Origin: JBLNDJ01 sp050261515
Lineage (GTDB): Bacteria; Acidobacteriota; Terriglobia; Bryobacterales; Bryobacteraceae
Reading direction: 5' to 3'
Assembly: GCA_050261515.1 (NCBI GenBank)
Contig: JBLNDJ010000056.1
Coordinates: forward strand, 1-64,000
Length of the DNA stretch: 64,000 bases
Position numbers and translations under genes: made by a program. The notes beneath the pieces are model-generated. The model made no database searches. It worked only from the letters and a program-made list of their open reading frames with translations, and was not told the DNA's origin. Positions 7,679 through 16,368 of this stretch are shown here, piece after piece (within the stretch, counting starts at the first letter, position 1; every line of letters starts with the position of its first letter).

Positions 7679-9955
7679 AGCTTCCGCCCTCCGCACCATC
7701 CGCGCCGCGGCCACTCGCATGGGCGCGTAGTTCGCCGCGGCGATCATCAGCGCCAGGCCGCTACCCAGCAGCAGCACCGGCCAGCCGCCGCGGCCGGGGA
7801 AAACCTCCTGCTGCACCCGGTACAGGCCGATGGCAAGAAACAGCAGCCCGGAGGCGAAAAAGTTCTTCATCTGGCGTGGAATGCTCAGAAAAACGAACAT
7901 ACACGCCACCGCGGGCAACAGCCAGTCGAAAACGCGCTGCTCGTGCGGCGACCGGGCACTGAGGCCCAGAAGGAACAACGACGTCATGACGTGTCCCGGA
8001 ATGACAAAGCGAAACGCGCGGCCCACCACGTGCACCTGCGCCGACGGCAGCCGCTCGCAGATGCGATCGAGCGCGAAGTAGATCGCGGCGTTGCCGATGA
8101 ACAGGTATTCGATTTGCCCGCGGGTCCACGGCGCCGCGGCTTTCAGCCAGGCGGCGTAGGGCTGGTGGAAAGTGGCCACGCCGCTCAACGCGGCCCAGGT
8201 GAAGGCGACCGCGAACGGGTAGAAGTAGCGCGAATCGCCGGTGAGCCCGAGCCGCTCCAGCCCAAATCCGGCGGCCATGAAGAGCGCGGCGCAGGGCAGC
8301 AGGTGGAAATAGAGCCGGCCGGGGTCGTTGTCCAGCCAATCGAGCAACCCCATGCGAAGCAGCGTAGCCAGGCACCACAGCGCGGTCGTCGAAGAGAACA
8401 CCAGCGAGAAGACCGGCGCGCGCGTGAAGCGCCGCAGCCACCAGCACACCGGCAGGCCGGCCGCGAGCGCCCACCACAACTGCGCGTTGGTGGCCTGTTT
8501 CTCGACGCCGAGGCGGTGAAACAATTCCAGGGCCGCGCCGCCGGGCCCGACGGAGCCGAATGCGCCGGCCTCTTCGAAGGTGATGAGCGCCGCCACCGGC
8601 AGCACCACGCACAACGTCAGCAGGTAGCCGATGGCGACGCGATGATAGCCGCGGCGCCAGGTGCGCACTCCGACCCACGCCATCGGCGCGGCGGCCAGCC
8701 AGCCCACGGCGACCGCCGGCGCACCGGCCATGGCGGGGTAGCGGAAGAATGTCAGCAGGGCCGCGCCCACTGCCAGGATCCATGCGCCGAGGTAGAGGCT
8801 GACCTGCGGCAGCGTGAGGCGGCGCGCCTCCATGATCCAGGCGTCCTCGCGGTCCAGCAACCGCTCGTAGCGCTTGCGAATGCCCTCGTATTCGGCGCTC
8901 GAAATCACCTGGTCGCGCCGCCAGCTTTCGAGGTCGCGCAGGTGGTCGCCGACCTGGCCTGCAATCAGCCGCGTGTAGGCCGCCGGCTCGGCCAGCACGG
9001 CTTCGCCCGCCAGGAAACGGCGCAGATCGTCGGCCATCTCGCGCGCCGAGGCGTAGCGGCGCGCGGGGTCCTTCTCAAGAGCCTTCAGGCAAATATCCTG
9101 GAGTCCTTTGGGGACGGCGATGTCGCGCTGCCGCGGCAGCGGTGGATCCTGCTCGCGAATGCGCCGCAGCAGGTCCGGTAATGTAGCGCCGCGGAACGGC
9201 GGTGCGCCCGTGAGCAGTTCGTAGAACACGGCGCCAAGCGAAAACACGTCGCTGCGCGCGTCCAGCTTCTCCGCGCCCGATGCCTGTTCCGGAGAAAGAT
9301 ATTCGGGCGTGCCGGCGATTTCACCCGTTCGCGAGAGCCCCTCGCCGGGTCCGATGTCGAGCGCCAGACCGAAGTCGAGTACCTTCGGCTCCAGGTCCGC
9401 GCCCACCAGAATGTTGGCCGGCTTCAGATCGCGGTGCAGGATTCCGTTCTGATGGAGGAACTCGACCGCCAGCGCCACCTTCTGCATCAGCTCGGCCTTC
9501 TGCGCGAAACCGAGCGGCGCGGCGGCCTGTGTGAGAGGTGCGCCCTCCAGGTACTCCATGACGAAGTGCGGCGGCTCGGAGGAAGGGCCCAGGCTGTAAA
9601 TGCGCACAATGTTCGGATGCGACAGCCGCGCCATGGCGCGCGCCTCCGCCATGAACCTCGCGCGCAGGGCGGCGTCGTCCGCGTAGCGCGGCGCCAGAGT
9701 TTTCGCCGCCACCTTGCGGTCGAGCGCTTCATCGATCGCCAGGAACACGCGGCCCATTCCGCCGGAGCCGAGCTCGGCTACGATGCGGTGCCCCGACAGC
9801 CGCGCCGGCAGCGCCTCGGGATCGAGCGCGCGGTCGATCTCTGCCAGCGTTTCGAGCTCGGGCGCCAGTTCCGGGACGCTGCCGCCGTTGCTCGCGCCAT
9901 CCAGAATGTCGGCCAACGATTGCGCCAGCCGCATCTCGCCTGCGTCGCCCATCAT
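7640..9955 (-). CDS. membrane-bound Ser/Thr protein kinase paired with ECF sigma factor
   Basis: A 771-residue PknB-type kinase from the ATG at 9955, which overlaps the sigma-factor stop as ATGA. Kinase motifs: glycine loop GSGGMG (63-68), catalytic Lys in VAAKTL (85), HRDLKPAN (174-181), DFG (194-196) and SPEQ (221-224), giving an active eukaryotic-like kinase. The domain ends near 325 at RRFLAGE. A linker then leads to a C-terminal half with about ten to twelve TM helices and no recognisable extracellular sensor domain. Overlap with the ECF gene implies translational coupling; in such pairs the kinase is thought to control sigma activity by phosphorylation in place of an anti-sigma factor. 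Confidence 0.9.
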   Translation of the reverse strand: MMGDAGEMRLAQSLADILDGASNGGSVPELAPELETLAEIDRALDPEALPARLSGHRIVAELGSGGMGRVFLAIDEALDRKVAAKTLAPRYADDAALRARFMAEARAMARLSHPNIVRIYSLGPSSEPPHFVMEYLEGAPLTQAAAPLGFAQKAELMQKVALAVEFLHQNGILHRDLKPANILVGADLEPKVLDFGLALDIGPGEGLSRTGEIAGTPEYLSPEQASGAEKLDARSDVFSLGAVFYELLTGAPPFRGATLPDLLRRIREQDPPLPRQRDIAVPKGLQDICLKALEKDPARRYASAREMADDLRRFLAGEAVLAEPAAYTRLIAGQVGDHLRDLESWRRDQVISSAEYEGIRKRYERLLDREDAWIMEARRLTLPQVSLYLGAWILAVGAALLTFFRYPAMAGAPAVAVGWLAAAPMAWVGVRTWRRGYHRVAIGYLLTLCVVLPVAALITFEEAGAFGSVGPGGAALELFHRLGVEKQATNAQLWWALAAGLPVCWWLRRFTRAPVFSLVFSSTTALWCLATLLRMGLLDWLDNDPGRLYFHLLPCAALFMAAGFGLERLGLTGDSRYFYPFAVAFTWAALSGVATFHQPYAAWLKAAAPWTRGQIEYLFIGNAAIYFALDRICERLPSAQVHVVGRAFRFVIPGHVMTSLFLLGLSARSPHEQRVFDWLLPAVACMFVFLSIPRQMKNFFASGLLFLAIGLYRVQQEVFPGRGGWPVLLLGSGLALMIAAANYAPMRVAAARMVRRAEASLRRDGRHDLPQ

Positions 9956-10539
9956 GCCAGCTCGCGCAACCGCTTCACGGCGCGATAGACCAGCAACGCC
10001 ACCTGTTCGCGCGACTTTCCCATCCGTTCCGCGACTTCGGCCGTCGGGAGCCCCTCGATTCTCGCCAGAAGAATCGCCTGCCGGTAATCGTCGGGAAGAC
10101 GGCCCAAGCGCGCGAGCAGCCGTTCCACCGCTTCCTGTTGGCTGAAGAGCCGGCTGGGAGTTGCGTTGTCGGCCGGCTCGGGACCGAGCGGGTTCGTTTC
10201 CGAACGAAACGGGACTTCTTCTCCGGCGCGGCATTCACGGTTCCGGTAACGCGCGCGGTCCGCGATCACATGATCGGCGATCGCCGAGAACCAGTGCATG
10301 AGACTCCCGGGGGTGCGGTACGTGAACCGGTCGAGGTCGCGAAAAGCGCGCAAGCAAACCTCCTGCACCACGTCTTCCACCTCGCCGCGCTCGCGCCACT
10401 GCGGGCTCAGCTTGAAATGCACCAGCACGATCAGCCGCCGCCGGTATTGTTCGAACACCTTCGACAGAGCTCGATCGTCGCCATTCCTGGCCTTTTCGAG
10501 AAGGGCGAATGTGGAAGTTGCGGCCGCCAACAGGTTCAT
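9952..10539 (-). CDS. ECF-type RNA polymerase sigma factor
   Basis: A 195-residue sigma factor with region 2 (YRRRLIVLVHFKLSPQWRERGEVEDVVQEVCLRAFRDLDRFTYRTPGSLMHWFSAIADHVI) and region 4 (LGRLPDDYRQAILLARIEGLPTAEVAERMGKSREQVALLVYRAVKRLREL; helix-turn-helix near residues 160-185). Regions 1 and 3 are absent, as in ECF sigmas. No anti-sigma gene is present; instead it overlaps a membrane Ser/Thr kinase by 4 bp, an arrangement frequent in acidobacteria and planctomycetes. The linker between regions 2 and 4 is long (about 45 residues, RNRECRAGEEVPF to ATPSRLF). Confidence 0.92.
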   Translation of the reverse strand: MNLLAAATSTFALLEKARNGDDRALSKVFEQYRRRLIVLVHFKLSPQWRERGEVEDVVQEVCLRAFRDLDRFTYRTPGSLMHWFSAIADHVIADRARYRNRECRAGEEVPFRSETNPLGPEPADNATPSRLFSQQEAVERLLARLGRLPDDYRQAILLARIEGLPTAEVAERMGKSREQVALLVYRAVKRLRELA

Positions 10540-10560
10540 CTTACGAAAAGCATCGGGCGG

Positions 10561-11100
10561 CTACTGGACCCGCTGCCACTCCTCGATCTCGCCGTGCGCC
10601 TGGTCGTCGGCTGCGTACCTGGCGAGGAAGGCGGCCAGCGGCGCGGCCGGCGCTGTCAGGAGGAGTTTACCCTCTCCGCGCGCCCGGCTCGGCAGTTCCG
10701 CGGCGGCGTGCTGCCGGAGCCAGTCCGAATCCAGATAGGCCCAGCGTAGCGTGGCGCCCGACGACAGAATCCGGATCAGCGCGTGGCCCGGAATCTGGAA
10801 GTCGTCGGAATCCTGCGGGGCAAGGTCCATCACCCGCGCCTGGCCTGCCGCGAACAGGCGGCCTTCAAACTTGCGTGCACTTCCGTCGCTGACAAATGTG
10901 ACGGCGTAGGCGTTGCCTTCGCCGCGGCGCAGGGTGCAAAAGTCGCCGCCCTGCTTGACCTCCCAGCTTCCCAGCAGGCTCGCGTCAAAGACGGCCTCCT
11001 GATCGGAAATCGCCGCCTCCATCGAGATCAGCGCCGGATTGTCGCAGCCTCCCAGGATCAATGAGCCTGCCACGACCGCAAGAATCGTCAGAGATCGCAT
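10561..11100 (-). CDS. predicted lipoprotein of unknown function
   Basis: A 179-residue protein with a lipoprotein signal (LTILAVVAGSLILGGC; lipobox Cys at 19). The remainder contains a stretch resembling small lipocalin-like or quality-control lipoproteins (LLGSWEVKQGGDFCTLRRGEGNAYAVTFVSDGSARKFEGRLF), followed by a possible second strand set; I cannot assign a family. It sits 21 bp upstream of the sigma-factor gene on the same strand, so it may be the first gene of the sigma/kinase transcript. Confidence 0.7.
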   Translation of the reverse strand: MRSLTILAVVAGSLILGGCDNPALISMEAAISDQEAVFDASLLGSWEVKQGGDFCTLRRGEGNAYAVTFVSDGSARKFEGRLFAAGQARVMDLAPQDSDDFQIPGHALIRILSSGATLRWAYLDSDWLRQHAAAELPSRARGEGKLLLTAPAAPLAAFLARYAADDQAHGEIEEWQRVQ

Positions 11101-11117
11101 ATCGTCGCCTCCATTTT

Positions 11118-11189
11118 CGTGGGGCAGGCCCCGGCCTGCGGCGGCCTCTCAGGCCGCCAGTGCGAGGCGGGCCGAGCGGTTGCCCCACG
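11118..11189. repeat. dispersed palindromic intergenic repeat, copy 1
   Basis: A 72-bp element bounded by a perfect 9-bp inverted repeat (CGTGGGGCA at 11118-11126, TGCCCCACG at 11181-11189) with a nested 8-bp hairpin GGCGGCCT-CTC-AGGCCGCC. A second copy in the opposite orientation lies at 59812-59883 and shares most of the core (GGGCAGGCCCCGGCCT and the nested hairpin). It fills the gap between the PIG-L gene and the lipoprotein gene. It is probably a REP/MITE-like element; it could also act as a terminator stem, but no T-run follows. Confidence 0.7.
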
Positions 11190-11226
11190 GAAGAACAGCG
11201 TCGCGCGGGGGCGATTCTTGCAGTTC

Positions 11227-11985
11227 CTAAACGCGCCGGAGATTCAGGCCGAGGGCATCTTCGAGCAGCGGGGTCTGAGGGTAGGCGTGGCCTTTGTAGC
11301 GGCGGAAGCCTTCTCCGAACTCGACCGAGACGAGCGCGCCCCGCTGGCGCGTCCATTGCTCCATCTGTTCCAGGTAGTTGTCCACGCCGTGGTGCTTGGC
11401 GAGCCACTCGCGCTGGCTGCGGTGCTGCGCGAGCATGCGCTGCTTGCGCGGGAACGACGTTCCGACATCGACGACGAAATCCGGCTTGACGACAACCCCG
11501 TCGCGGTCCACGCCCAGCAGCGGGTCCATGAAGTAGAGAAGCGGGATTTCGGCGAGCGGCGGCGCGGCGTTCTGCGCGCCGGTCCGGTAATTCGGGACGG
11601 GCGCGACGAAGCAGCAGTCGCGCACGAGCGAGGAGGCGGTCTCGTGGTCCGCCATGTAATCCACCGGCGAGGCGGTAATCACCAGTTCCGGCTGCGCGCG
11701 GCGCAGCAGCTCGGTGACGCGGCGGCGCGCGCCGTCATCGTTGAACACGTTGAAGTCGCGAAACTCCGCGCAGACGTACTTCGCCCCGATCAGCGCCGCG
11801 GAAGCCTTCGCTTCGCGCCGGCGTATGGCGGCGATCTCCTCCGGGCCGTGCTCGGTCGAGCCGCAGTCGCCGGGGGTCATCGTCGCGATCGTGATGTCGT
11901 TTTCCTGGGACGCCAGCAGCGCCAGCGTGCCTCCCGCGAGAATTTCGACGTCGTCGGGATGAGCGTGTATAGCGAGAATCCTCAT
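11227..11985 (-). CDS. PIG-L/LmbE family N-acetylglucosaminyl deacetylase-like
   Basis: A 252-residue protein. The zinc-binding motif HAHPDD is at residues 7-12 (MRILAIHAHPDDVEILAGGTLA), with the second motif in DYMADHETA (metal His and Asp-His) near 105-115. The family removes N-acetyl groups from GlcNAc-containing conjugates (for example in GPI, mycothiol and bacillithiol synthesis) or from related small molecules. The substrate here is unknown. The ATG at 11985 overlaps the proC stop as ATGA, which fixes the start and suggests it is the last gene of the acc-proC operon. Confidence 0.88.
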   Translation of the reverse strand: MRILAIHAHPDDVEILAGGTLALLASQENDITIATMTPGDCGSTEHGPEEIAAIRRREAKASAALIGAKYVCAEFRDFNVFNDDGARRRVTELLRRAQPELVITASPVDYMADHETASSLVRDCCFVAPVPNYRTGAQNAAPPLAEIPLLYFMDPLLGVDRDGVVVKPDFVVDVGTSFPRKQRMLAQHRSQREWLAKHHGVDNYLEQMEQWTRQRGALVSVEFGEGFRRYKGHAYPQTPLLEDALGLNLRRV

Positions 11986-12827
11986 GCCTGGTTTCCGAAC
12001 TTGGCTTGAAGCGATTGCATGCGGGCGCGCGACACGGCGGTCGCGGTCTCGATCGCCGAGATCAGCATCGAACGCAGCCCGTGCTTCTCGAGCTCGTGGA
12101 TCGCCGAGATCGTGGTGCCGCCCGGCGTGATTACCTGGTCTTTCAGGATCGCGGGATGCAGCCCGGTTTCCTTCACCAGCTTCGCCGCGCCGAGCACGGT
12201 CTGTTCGGTGAGGCGCGTCGCAACTTCTCGCGACAGGCCCATCTTCAGGCCGCCGTCGATCAGGGCCTCGATCACCATATAGATGTAGGCCGGGCCGCTG
12301 CCGGAGAGCGCGGTGGCGGCGTGCAGCATGTCTTCCTCGACCCAGCACACCGCGCCCACGGCGCGGAAAATGCGCTCGACCAAGCGGTGCTGGTCCGGCG
12401 TGCCCTCGCCGTTTGAAGCGAGCGCGGTCGCGCCCTCCTGCACCACCACGGGAATGTTCGGCATGGCGCGGTAGACCGGCAAGCGGCGCTCGAGCAGCTT
12501 CTCGATGAACGCGATCGGGACTGCGGCGGCGAGCGAAATAACAATCTGGCCGGGCCGCAGCACATCGCGGATTTCCTGCACCACCTGGGGCAGCGTCCCG
12601 GGCTTCACCGCGAGGATGACGACATCGGCCTGCTGTGCGGCTTCGCGGTTCGCTCCTGCGGCGACGCGGATCCCGTAGCGCGCCGCCGCCTGCTCGGCGT
12701 GCTCGGCGCCGAGGACGGTGGCGGAGACGTGCCCGGCATCGGCGACCCCGGCTTTGAGAATGCCGCCGATCAGCGCGCCGCCGATGTTGCCCGCGCCGAG
12801 TACGGCAATTCGCTTGAATTCGGACAT
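11982..12827 (-). CDS. proC: pyrroline-5-carboxylate reductase
   Basis: A 281-residue enzyme of the last step of proline synthesis, reducing pyrroline-5-carboxylate with NAD(P)H. The dinucleotide-binding motif is GAGNIGGALIGG (residues 10-21); VILAVKPGTLPQVV and the C-terminal signature ALSGSGPAYIYMVIEALIDGGLKMGL, continuing to VITPGGTTISAIHELE, are diagnostic. Length matches the family. The ATG at 12827 overlaps the stop of the upstream gene (TGATG) and the stop overlaps the PIG-L start, so translation is probably coupled through these three genes. Confidence 0.96.
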   Translation of the reverse strand: MSEFKRIAVLGAGNIGGALIGGILKAGVADAGHVSATVLGAEHAEQAAARYGIRVAAGANREAAQQADVVILAVKPGTLPQVVQEIRDVLRPGQIVISLAAAVPIAFIEKLLERRLPVYRAMPNIPVVVQEGATALASNGEGTPDQHRLVERIFRAVGAVCWVEEDMLHAATALSGSGPAYIYMVIEALIDGGLKMGLSREVATRLTEQTVLGAAKLVKETGLHPAILKDQVITPGGTTISAIHELEKHGLRSMLISAIETATAVSRARMQSLQAKFGNQA

Positions 12828-13414
12828 CAAGGTGATTGTAGTATGTGCACGCGGCGCAACAGGTCCGGCATGAATTCCTTCAGCACGGAAGACGCCGCAT
12901 TCCCCGCCATGCTGATGCCGAAGCTGACGGCTCCGTCGCCCGCGGAGTTCTGGCTTCGCGGGAGCCACAGGCGCGCGGCGAAAGCCCCGACCGCCGTCCC
13001 TCCGATCTCGGATAAAGACACGCGCCGGCTTCCGTCCTCGCGCCGCGCCAGCACCGAGCTCAGCAGCGCATAGCGCGTACGCTTCCAGACGCCATGCTCG
13101 CCCGAAGGGAAGTAGCGGTTATCTTCGTGCAGCGCGGAGGCGGCCAGATACGTGAACGTCCGGTGGACCGCGCGCTGCGCGGCGATATTGGCGAACCGCT
13201 TGCCGTAGCCCGAGCCCCCCTGCTCCCATTCTTCGGGCTTGTCGCCCCACTGGTCGAGGCCCGCCGACAACGCGGTTTTCGCGTAGCCAAAGGGCTCGAT
13301 GAGACTTTTCAGGTACAGGCGGTTGCGCTCGGCCTGGGTCGGCGGCTGGTAGGCAACCTGCGCGCAGGCGGAAAACGCGAACAAAACCAGGCAGCAGGCA
13401 ACGCGGCGCAACAT
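12827..13414 (-). CDS. secreted protein of unknown function
   Basis: A 195-residue protein with a signal peptide (VACCLVLFAFSACAQ) and several Ala/Gly-rich hydrophobic stretches (IAAQRAVHRTFTYLAASALH, EIGGTAVGAFAARLWLP, GISMAGNAASSVLKEF). It also contains WGDKPEEWEQGGSGYGKRFAN and the dNRYFPSG motif seen in a group of acidobacterial envelope proteins; the order suggests a membrane-inserted or membrane-attached periplasmic protein. Function unknown. It starts 1 bp after the accC stop and overlaps proC by 1 bp, so it belongs to that operon. Confidence 0.75.
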   Translation of the reverse strand: MLRRVACCLVLFAFSACAQVAYQPPTQAERNRLYLKSLIEPFGYAKTALSAGLDQWGDKPEEWEQGGSGYGKRFANIAAQRAVHRTFTYLAASALHEDNRYFPSGEHGVWKRTRYALLSSVLARREDGSRRVSLSEIGGTAVGAFAARLWLPRSQNSAGDGAVSFGISMAGNAASSVLKEFMPDLLRRVHILQSP

Positions 13415-13415
13415 C

Positions 13416-14777
13416 TTACTTCGTTTGCTGGGTCGGCGTCCGTGTGAAGCGCTTCACGAAGTTCGTGTCAAAGTTGCCCGCCAGGAAATCCGGATCGGCG
13501 AGGATGCGCTGGTGCAGCGGAATCGACGTATAAATTCCCTCGACCACGAACATTCCGAGCGCGCGCTGCATGCGTGCGATCGCTTCGGCACGGTCGCAGC
13601 CGTAGGTGACGAGTTTCGCAACCAGGGAATCGTAGTAGGGCGGGATGACGCAGTCGGTGTAAGCGGCCGTATCGACGCGCACGCCCGTGCCGCCGGGCAG
13701 GTTGAGCCCGGTGATGCGGCCCGGGCACGGCGCAAAGGTTTCGGGGTGCTCGGCGTTGATGCGGCACTCGATCGCGTGCCCGCGAAGCTGAACCGGACGG
13801 CAGAGAATGTTCGACAGCCGCTCGCCGGAGGCGATCCGGATCTGGCTCTTCACCAGATCGACGCCCGTCACCAATTCCGTGATCGGGTGCTCCACCTGGA
13901 TGCGCGCGTTCACTTCGATGAAGTACAGCGCGCCGGTCTCGTCCATGATGAACTCGACCGTGCCGGCGTTGATGTAGCCGGCCTCGTGCATGGCCTTTCG
14001 CAGCGCGGCCGAGATGCGCTCCCGCGTTTCGGGCTTGAGCGAGGGCGAAGGCGCCTCCTCGATCAGCTTCTGATGGCGGCGCTGTATCGTGCACTCGCGC
14101 TCGCCCAGCACCTCGACGTCGCCCTCGGCGTCGGCCAGGAACTGGAACTCGATGTGTCGCGCAGAGTCGATGTACCTTTCGAGATACACGTTGGCGCTGC
14201 TGAAGCTCGCGCTCGCTTCCTGCTGCGCCTGGAGGAACAGCGACGGCAGCTCTTCGGGCGTGCGGACGATGCGCATGCCGCGCCCGCCGCCTCCCGCCGA
14301 TGCCTTCAGGATCACGGGATAGCCGATGGCCGCCGCGATTTCAAGCGCTTCTTCGGCCGAGCCGAGCACGCCTTCCGAACCCGGCAGCGTGGGGACGCCG
14401 GCGTTCTTCATGAACGCGCGCGCGCGCTCCTTCAGGCCCATCATCCGGGTGACGGCGGGCGGCGGGCCGATGAACTTGATGCCCGACAGCTCGCACACTT
14501 CGGCGAAATCCGGGTTCTCGGAGAGAAACCCGTAGCCGGGGTGGATCGCATCGACGTTGGAGATCTCGGCCGCGCTGATGACGGCCGGAACGTCCAGATA
14601 ACTCAGCGAGCTTTTGGCCGGGCCGATGCAGATGGCTTCGTCGGCGAAGCGCACGTGCAGGCTGTTCCGGTCGGCCTCGGAGTAGACGGCGACGGTCTCG
14701 ATTCCGAGATCGCGGCATGCGCAGATAATGCGCAGCGCAATCTCCCCCCGGTTTGCGATGAGGATCTTTTCCAGCAT
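13416..14777 (-). CDS. accC: acetyl-CoA carboxylase, biotin carboxylase subunit
   Basis: A 453-residue ATP-grasp enzyme that carboxylates biotin on BCCP in the first step of fatty-acid synthesis. Seen: N-terminal MLEKILIANRGEIALRII, PGYGFLSEN, the ATP-binding loop KASAGGGGRGMRIV (about 160-172), catalytic ERECTIQRRHQK, EFIMDETGALYFIEVNARIQVEHPITE (metal Glu and catalytic Arg) and the C-terminal domain. Length matches AccC (about 450), and there is no biotinyl domain, so it is not a pyruvate or methylcrotonyl carboxylase fusion. It lies 9 bp downstream of accB. The carboxyltransferase genes accA and accD are not in the window. Confidence 0.97.
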   Translation of the reverse strand: MLEKILIANRGEIALRIICACRDLGIETVAVYSEADRNSLHVRFADEAICIGPAKSSLSYLDVPAVISAAEISNVDAIHPGYGFLSENPDFAEVCELSGIKFIGPPPAVTRMMGLKERARAFMKNAGVPTLPGSEGVLGSAEEALEIAAAIGYPVILKASAGGGGRGMRIVRTPEELPSLFLQAQQEASASFSSANVYLERYIDSARHIEFQFLADAEGDVEVLGERECTIQRRHQKLIEEAPSPSLKPETRERISAALRKAMHEAGYINAGTVEFIMDETGALYFIEVNARIQVEHPITELVTGVDLVKSQIRIASGERLSNILCRPVQLRGHAIECRINAEHPETFAPCPGRITGLNLPGGTGVRVDTAAYTDCVIPPYYDSLVAKLVTYGCDRAEAIARMQRALGMFVVEGIYTSIPLHQRILADPDFLAGNFDTNFVKRFTRTPTQQTK

Positions 14778-14786
14778 TCCGAACGT

Positions 14787-15266
14787 CTAGGACGGGCGAA
14801 TCGCGAACAGGGCCTCGCCGTATTCGACCGGCTGGGCGTTGTTGACGAACTTCGTGGTGATGGTGCCGGCGATCTCGGCTTCGATCTCGTTCATGAGCTT
14901 CATCGATTCGATAATGCAGAGCACGTCGCCGGGCTTTACGGTGTCGCCCACCTTGACGAAGTTGGGGGAGCCGGGCGAGGGCGCTTCGTAGAACGTGCCG
15001 ACGATGGGGGATTTTACAGTGACGAGGCCCGGGTCGTTCATCGGCTCGGGGGCGGCGGGAGCCTGCGGCGCTGTGGGCGCCGTGGCGGCCACGGCGATGC
15101 TGGCGTCGGCGCCGGCCGGAAGCGGAGGAACGGCCGTGGCGTTGTAAATCTGCGGCCGCAGCACGCGCCGGATGCGGACCCGTGCGTCGCCGCGCTGCAC
15201 TTCGAGCTCGGCAACTCCCGTGTCGGTGACAACCTTGATCAGCTCGCGAATCTCTTCCAAAGTCAT
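14787..15266 (-). CDS. accB: acetyl-CoA carboxylase, biotin carboxyl carrier protein
   Basis: A 159-residue BCCP: N-terminal helical region (residues 1-40), a Pro/Ala-rich linker (about 45-78) and the biotinyl domain (80-159). The biotinylation site is Lys123 within ESMKLMNEIEA; the commoner sequence is EAMKMMNE, and the Ser/Leu variants are known substitutions. The thumb PSPGSPNFVKVGDTVK that distinguishes bacterial AccB from other biotinyl domains is present. It precedes accC directly, the usual accBC operon order. Confidence 0.96.
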   Translation of the reverse strand: MTLEEIRELIKVVTDTGVAELEVQRGDARVRIRRVLRPQIYNATAVPPLPAGADASIAVAATAPTAPQAPAAPEPMNDPGLVTVKSPIVGTFYEAPSPGSPNFVKVGDTVKPGDVLCIIESMKLMNEIEAEIAGTITTKFVNNAQPVEYGEALFAIRPS

Positions 15267-15275
15267 GTCGTTAGG

Positions 15276-16364
15276 CTATTCGAGCAACAGCAGTTCTTTC
15301 GAAGTCGGCGTCAAAACTTCGCATCCGGACGAGGTTACCACGACCGTGTCCTCAATGCGAATCCCCCCAAAGCCCTCAAAGTAGGCGCCGGGTTCGATTG
15401 TGATCGCCATACCCTCGGCGAGCGGGGTGTTCTCCTGACGCCCCAGGCGCGGGCCTTCGTGAATTTCCAGGCCCAGGCCGTGTCCCGTCGAGTGTACGAA
15501 CGCTCTTTCCATTCCCGCGGCGCGCAGCACCCGCCGCGCGGCCCGATCGACGCTCCCGGCCGTGACGCCGGGCTTGACCGCGCCGATGGCCGCGAGCTGG
15601 GCTTCGAGAACCGCGCGGTAGACCGCACGAACTTTCGGGCCGGGCCGCCCGGCGAACGCCATCCGCGTCATGTCGCTCGCGTAGCCTTCGCGGCTCGCGC
15701 CCATGTCTATTAATAGTAACTGATTGTTCGCGACCGGACCCGCGGTGGGTTGCGCGTGCGGCAGTGCGGTTCGGGAGCCTGAGGCGACAATGGTGTCAAA
15801 AGCGGGCTTTTCGGCGCCCAAAACGCGCATTTCGTACTCGATTCGCGCCGCTAAGGCGGATTCCGTGGTGATGCCCGGCCGCACCTTGCGGATGGCGCGC
15901 TCGTAAGCCTGCGAGTTGAGCAGGACGGAGCGGCGGATGAGGTCGATTTCCCGCGGCGATTTCACCATGCGCAGCGTGTCCACCAGGCCCGCGACGGGGT
16001 GGAGCGAGGCTCCGAGCGTCAGCTTCTCGCGCAGGTTTTCGTAGGCGCTGTAAGTGAGGCGCGCCTGTTCGAAGCCGATGCGGCGGAAGCGCTTGCGCTT
16101 GGCAAGCTTCATGAGCACCGGCTGAAGCGCGCCGCGGGCGACGCGGACCGTGCAGCCGCTGGTTTCCCTGGCGGCCTGGATGGCGTAACGCGGGTCGGTG
16201 AACAGCGCCGCGCCGCCGTTCCAGACCAGGACGAGCGCATTCGATCCCGTGAAGCCGGTGAGGTAGCGTATGTTCGGCGGCGCGGAGACGATCAGGCAGT
16301 CGATCTTCGCCGGCTTGAGCGCTTCCCAGGCGCGGTGGAGGCGAGATGGAGATTCGCTGGCCAC
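15276..16364 (-). CDS. M24 family Xaa-Pro peptidase
   Basis: A 362-residue metallopeptidase with the N-terminal creatinase-like domain (1-130) and the pita-bread C-terminal domain. Metal ligands are visible: Asp pair in LLIDMGASREGYASDMTR, His in HSTGHGLGLEIHEGPRLG, Glu in ITIEPGAYF and in GIRIEDTVVV. This fits Xaa-Pro aminopeptidase or prolidase, cleaving peptides with proline at position 2. It lies 9 bp upstream of accB; M24 peptidase followed by accB and accC is a gene order seen in several phyla. No signal peptide, so cytoplasmic. Confidence 0.93.
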   Translation of the reverse strand: MASESPSRLHRAWEALKPAKIDCLIVSAPPNIRYLTGFTGSNALVLVWNGGAALFTDPRYAIQAARETSGCTVRVARGALQPVLMKLAKRKRFRRIGFEQARLTYSAYENLREKLTLGASLHPVAGLVDTLRMVKSPREIDLIRRSVLLNSQAYERAIRKVRPGITTESALAARIEYEMRVLGAEKPAFDTIVASGSRTALPHAQPTAGPVANNQLLLIDMGASREGYASDMTRMAFAGRPGPKVRAVYRAVLEAQLAAIGAVKPGVTAGSVDRAARRVLRAAGMERAFVHSTGHGLGLEIHEGPRLGRQENTPLAEGMAITIEPGAYFEGFGGIRIEDTVVVTSSGCEVLTPTSKELLLLE

Positions 16365-16368
16365 GGCG

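Noticed and set aside
13425..15713. 762-codon plus-strand open frame over accC-accB-M24
   Set aside because: It is antisense to three clear minus-strand genes and has the low-complexity Arg/Asp/Gly composition of a high-GC shadow frame. The same applies to the long frames at 5086-6309, 7943-9181, 19065-20405, 20454-21893 and 22934-24301.
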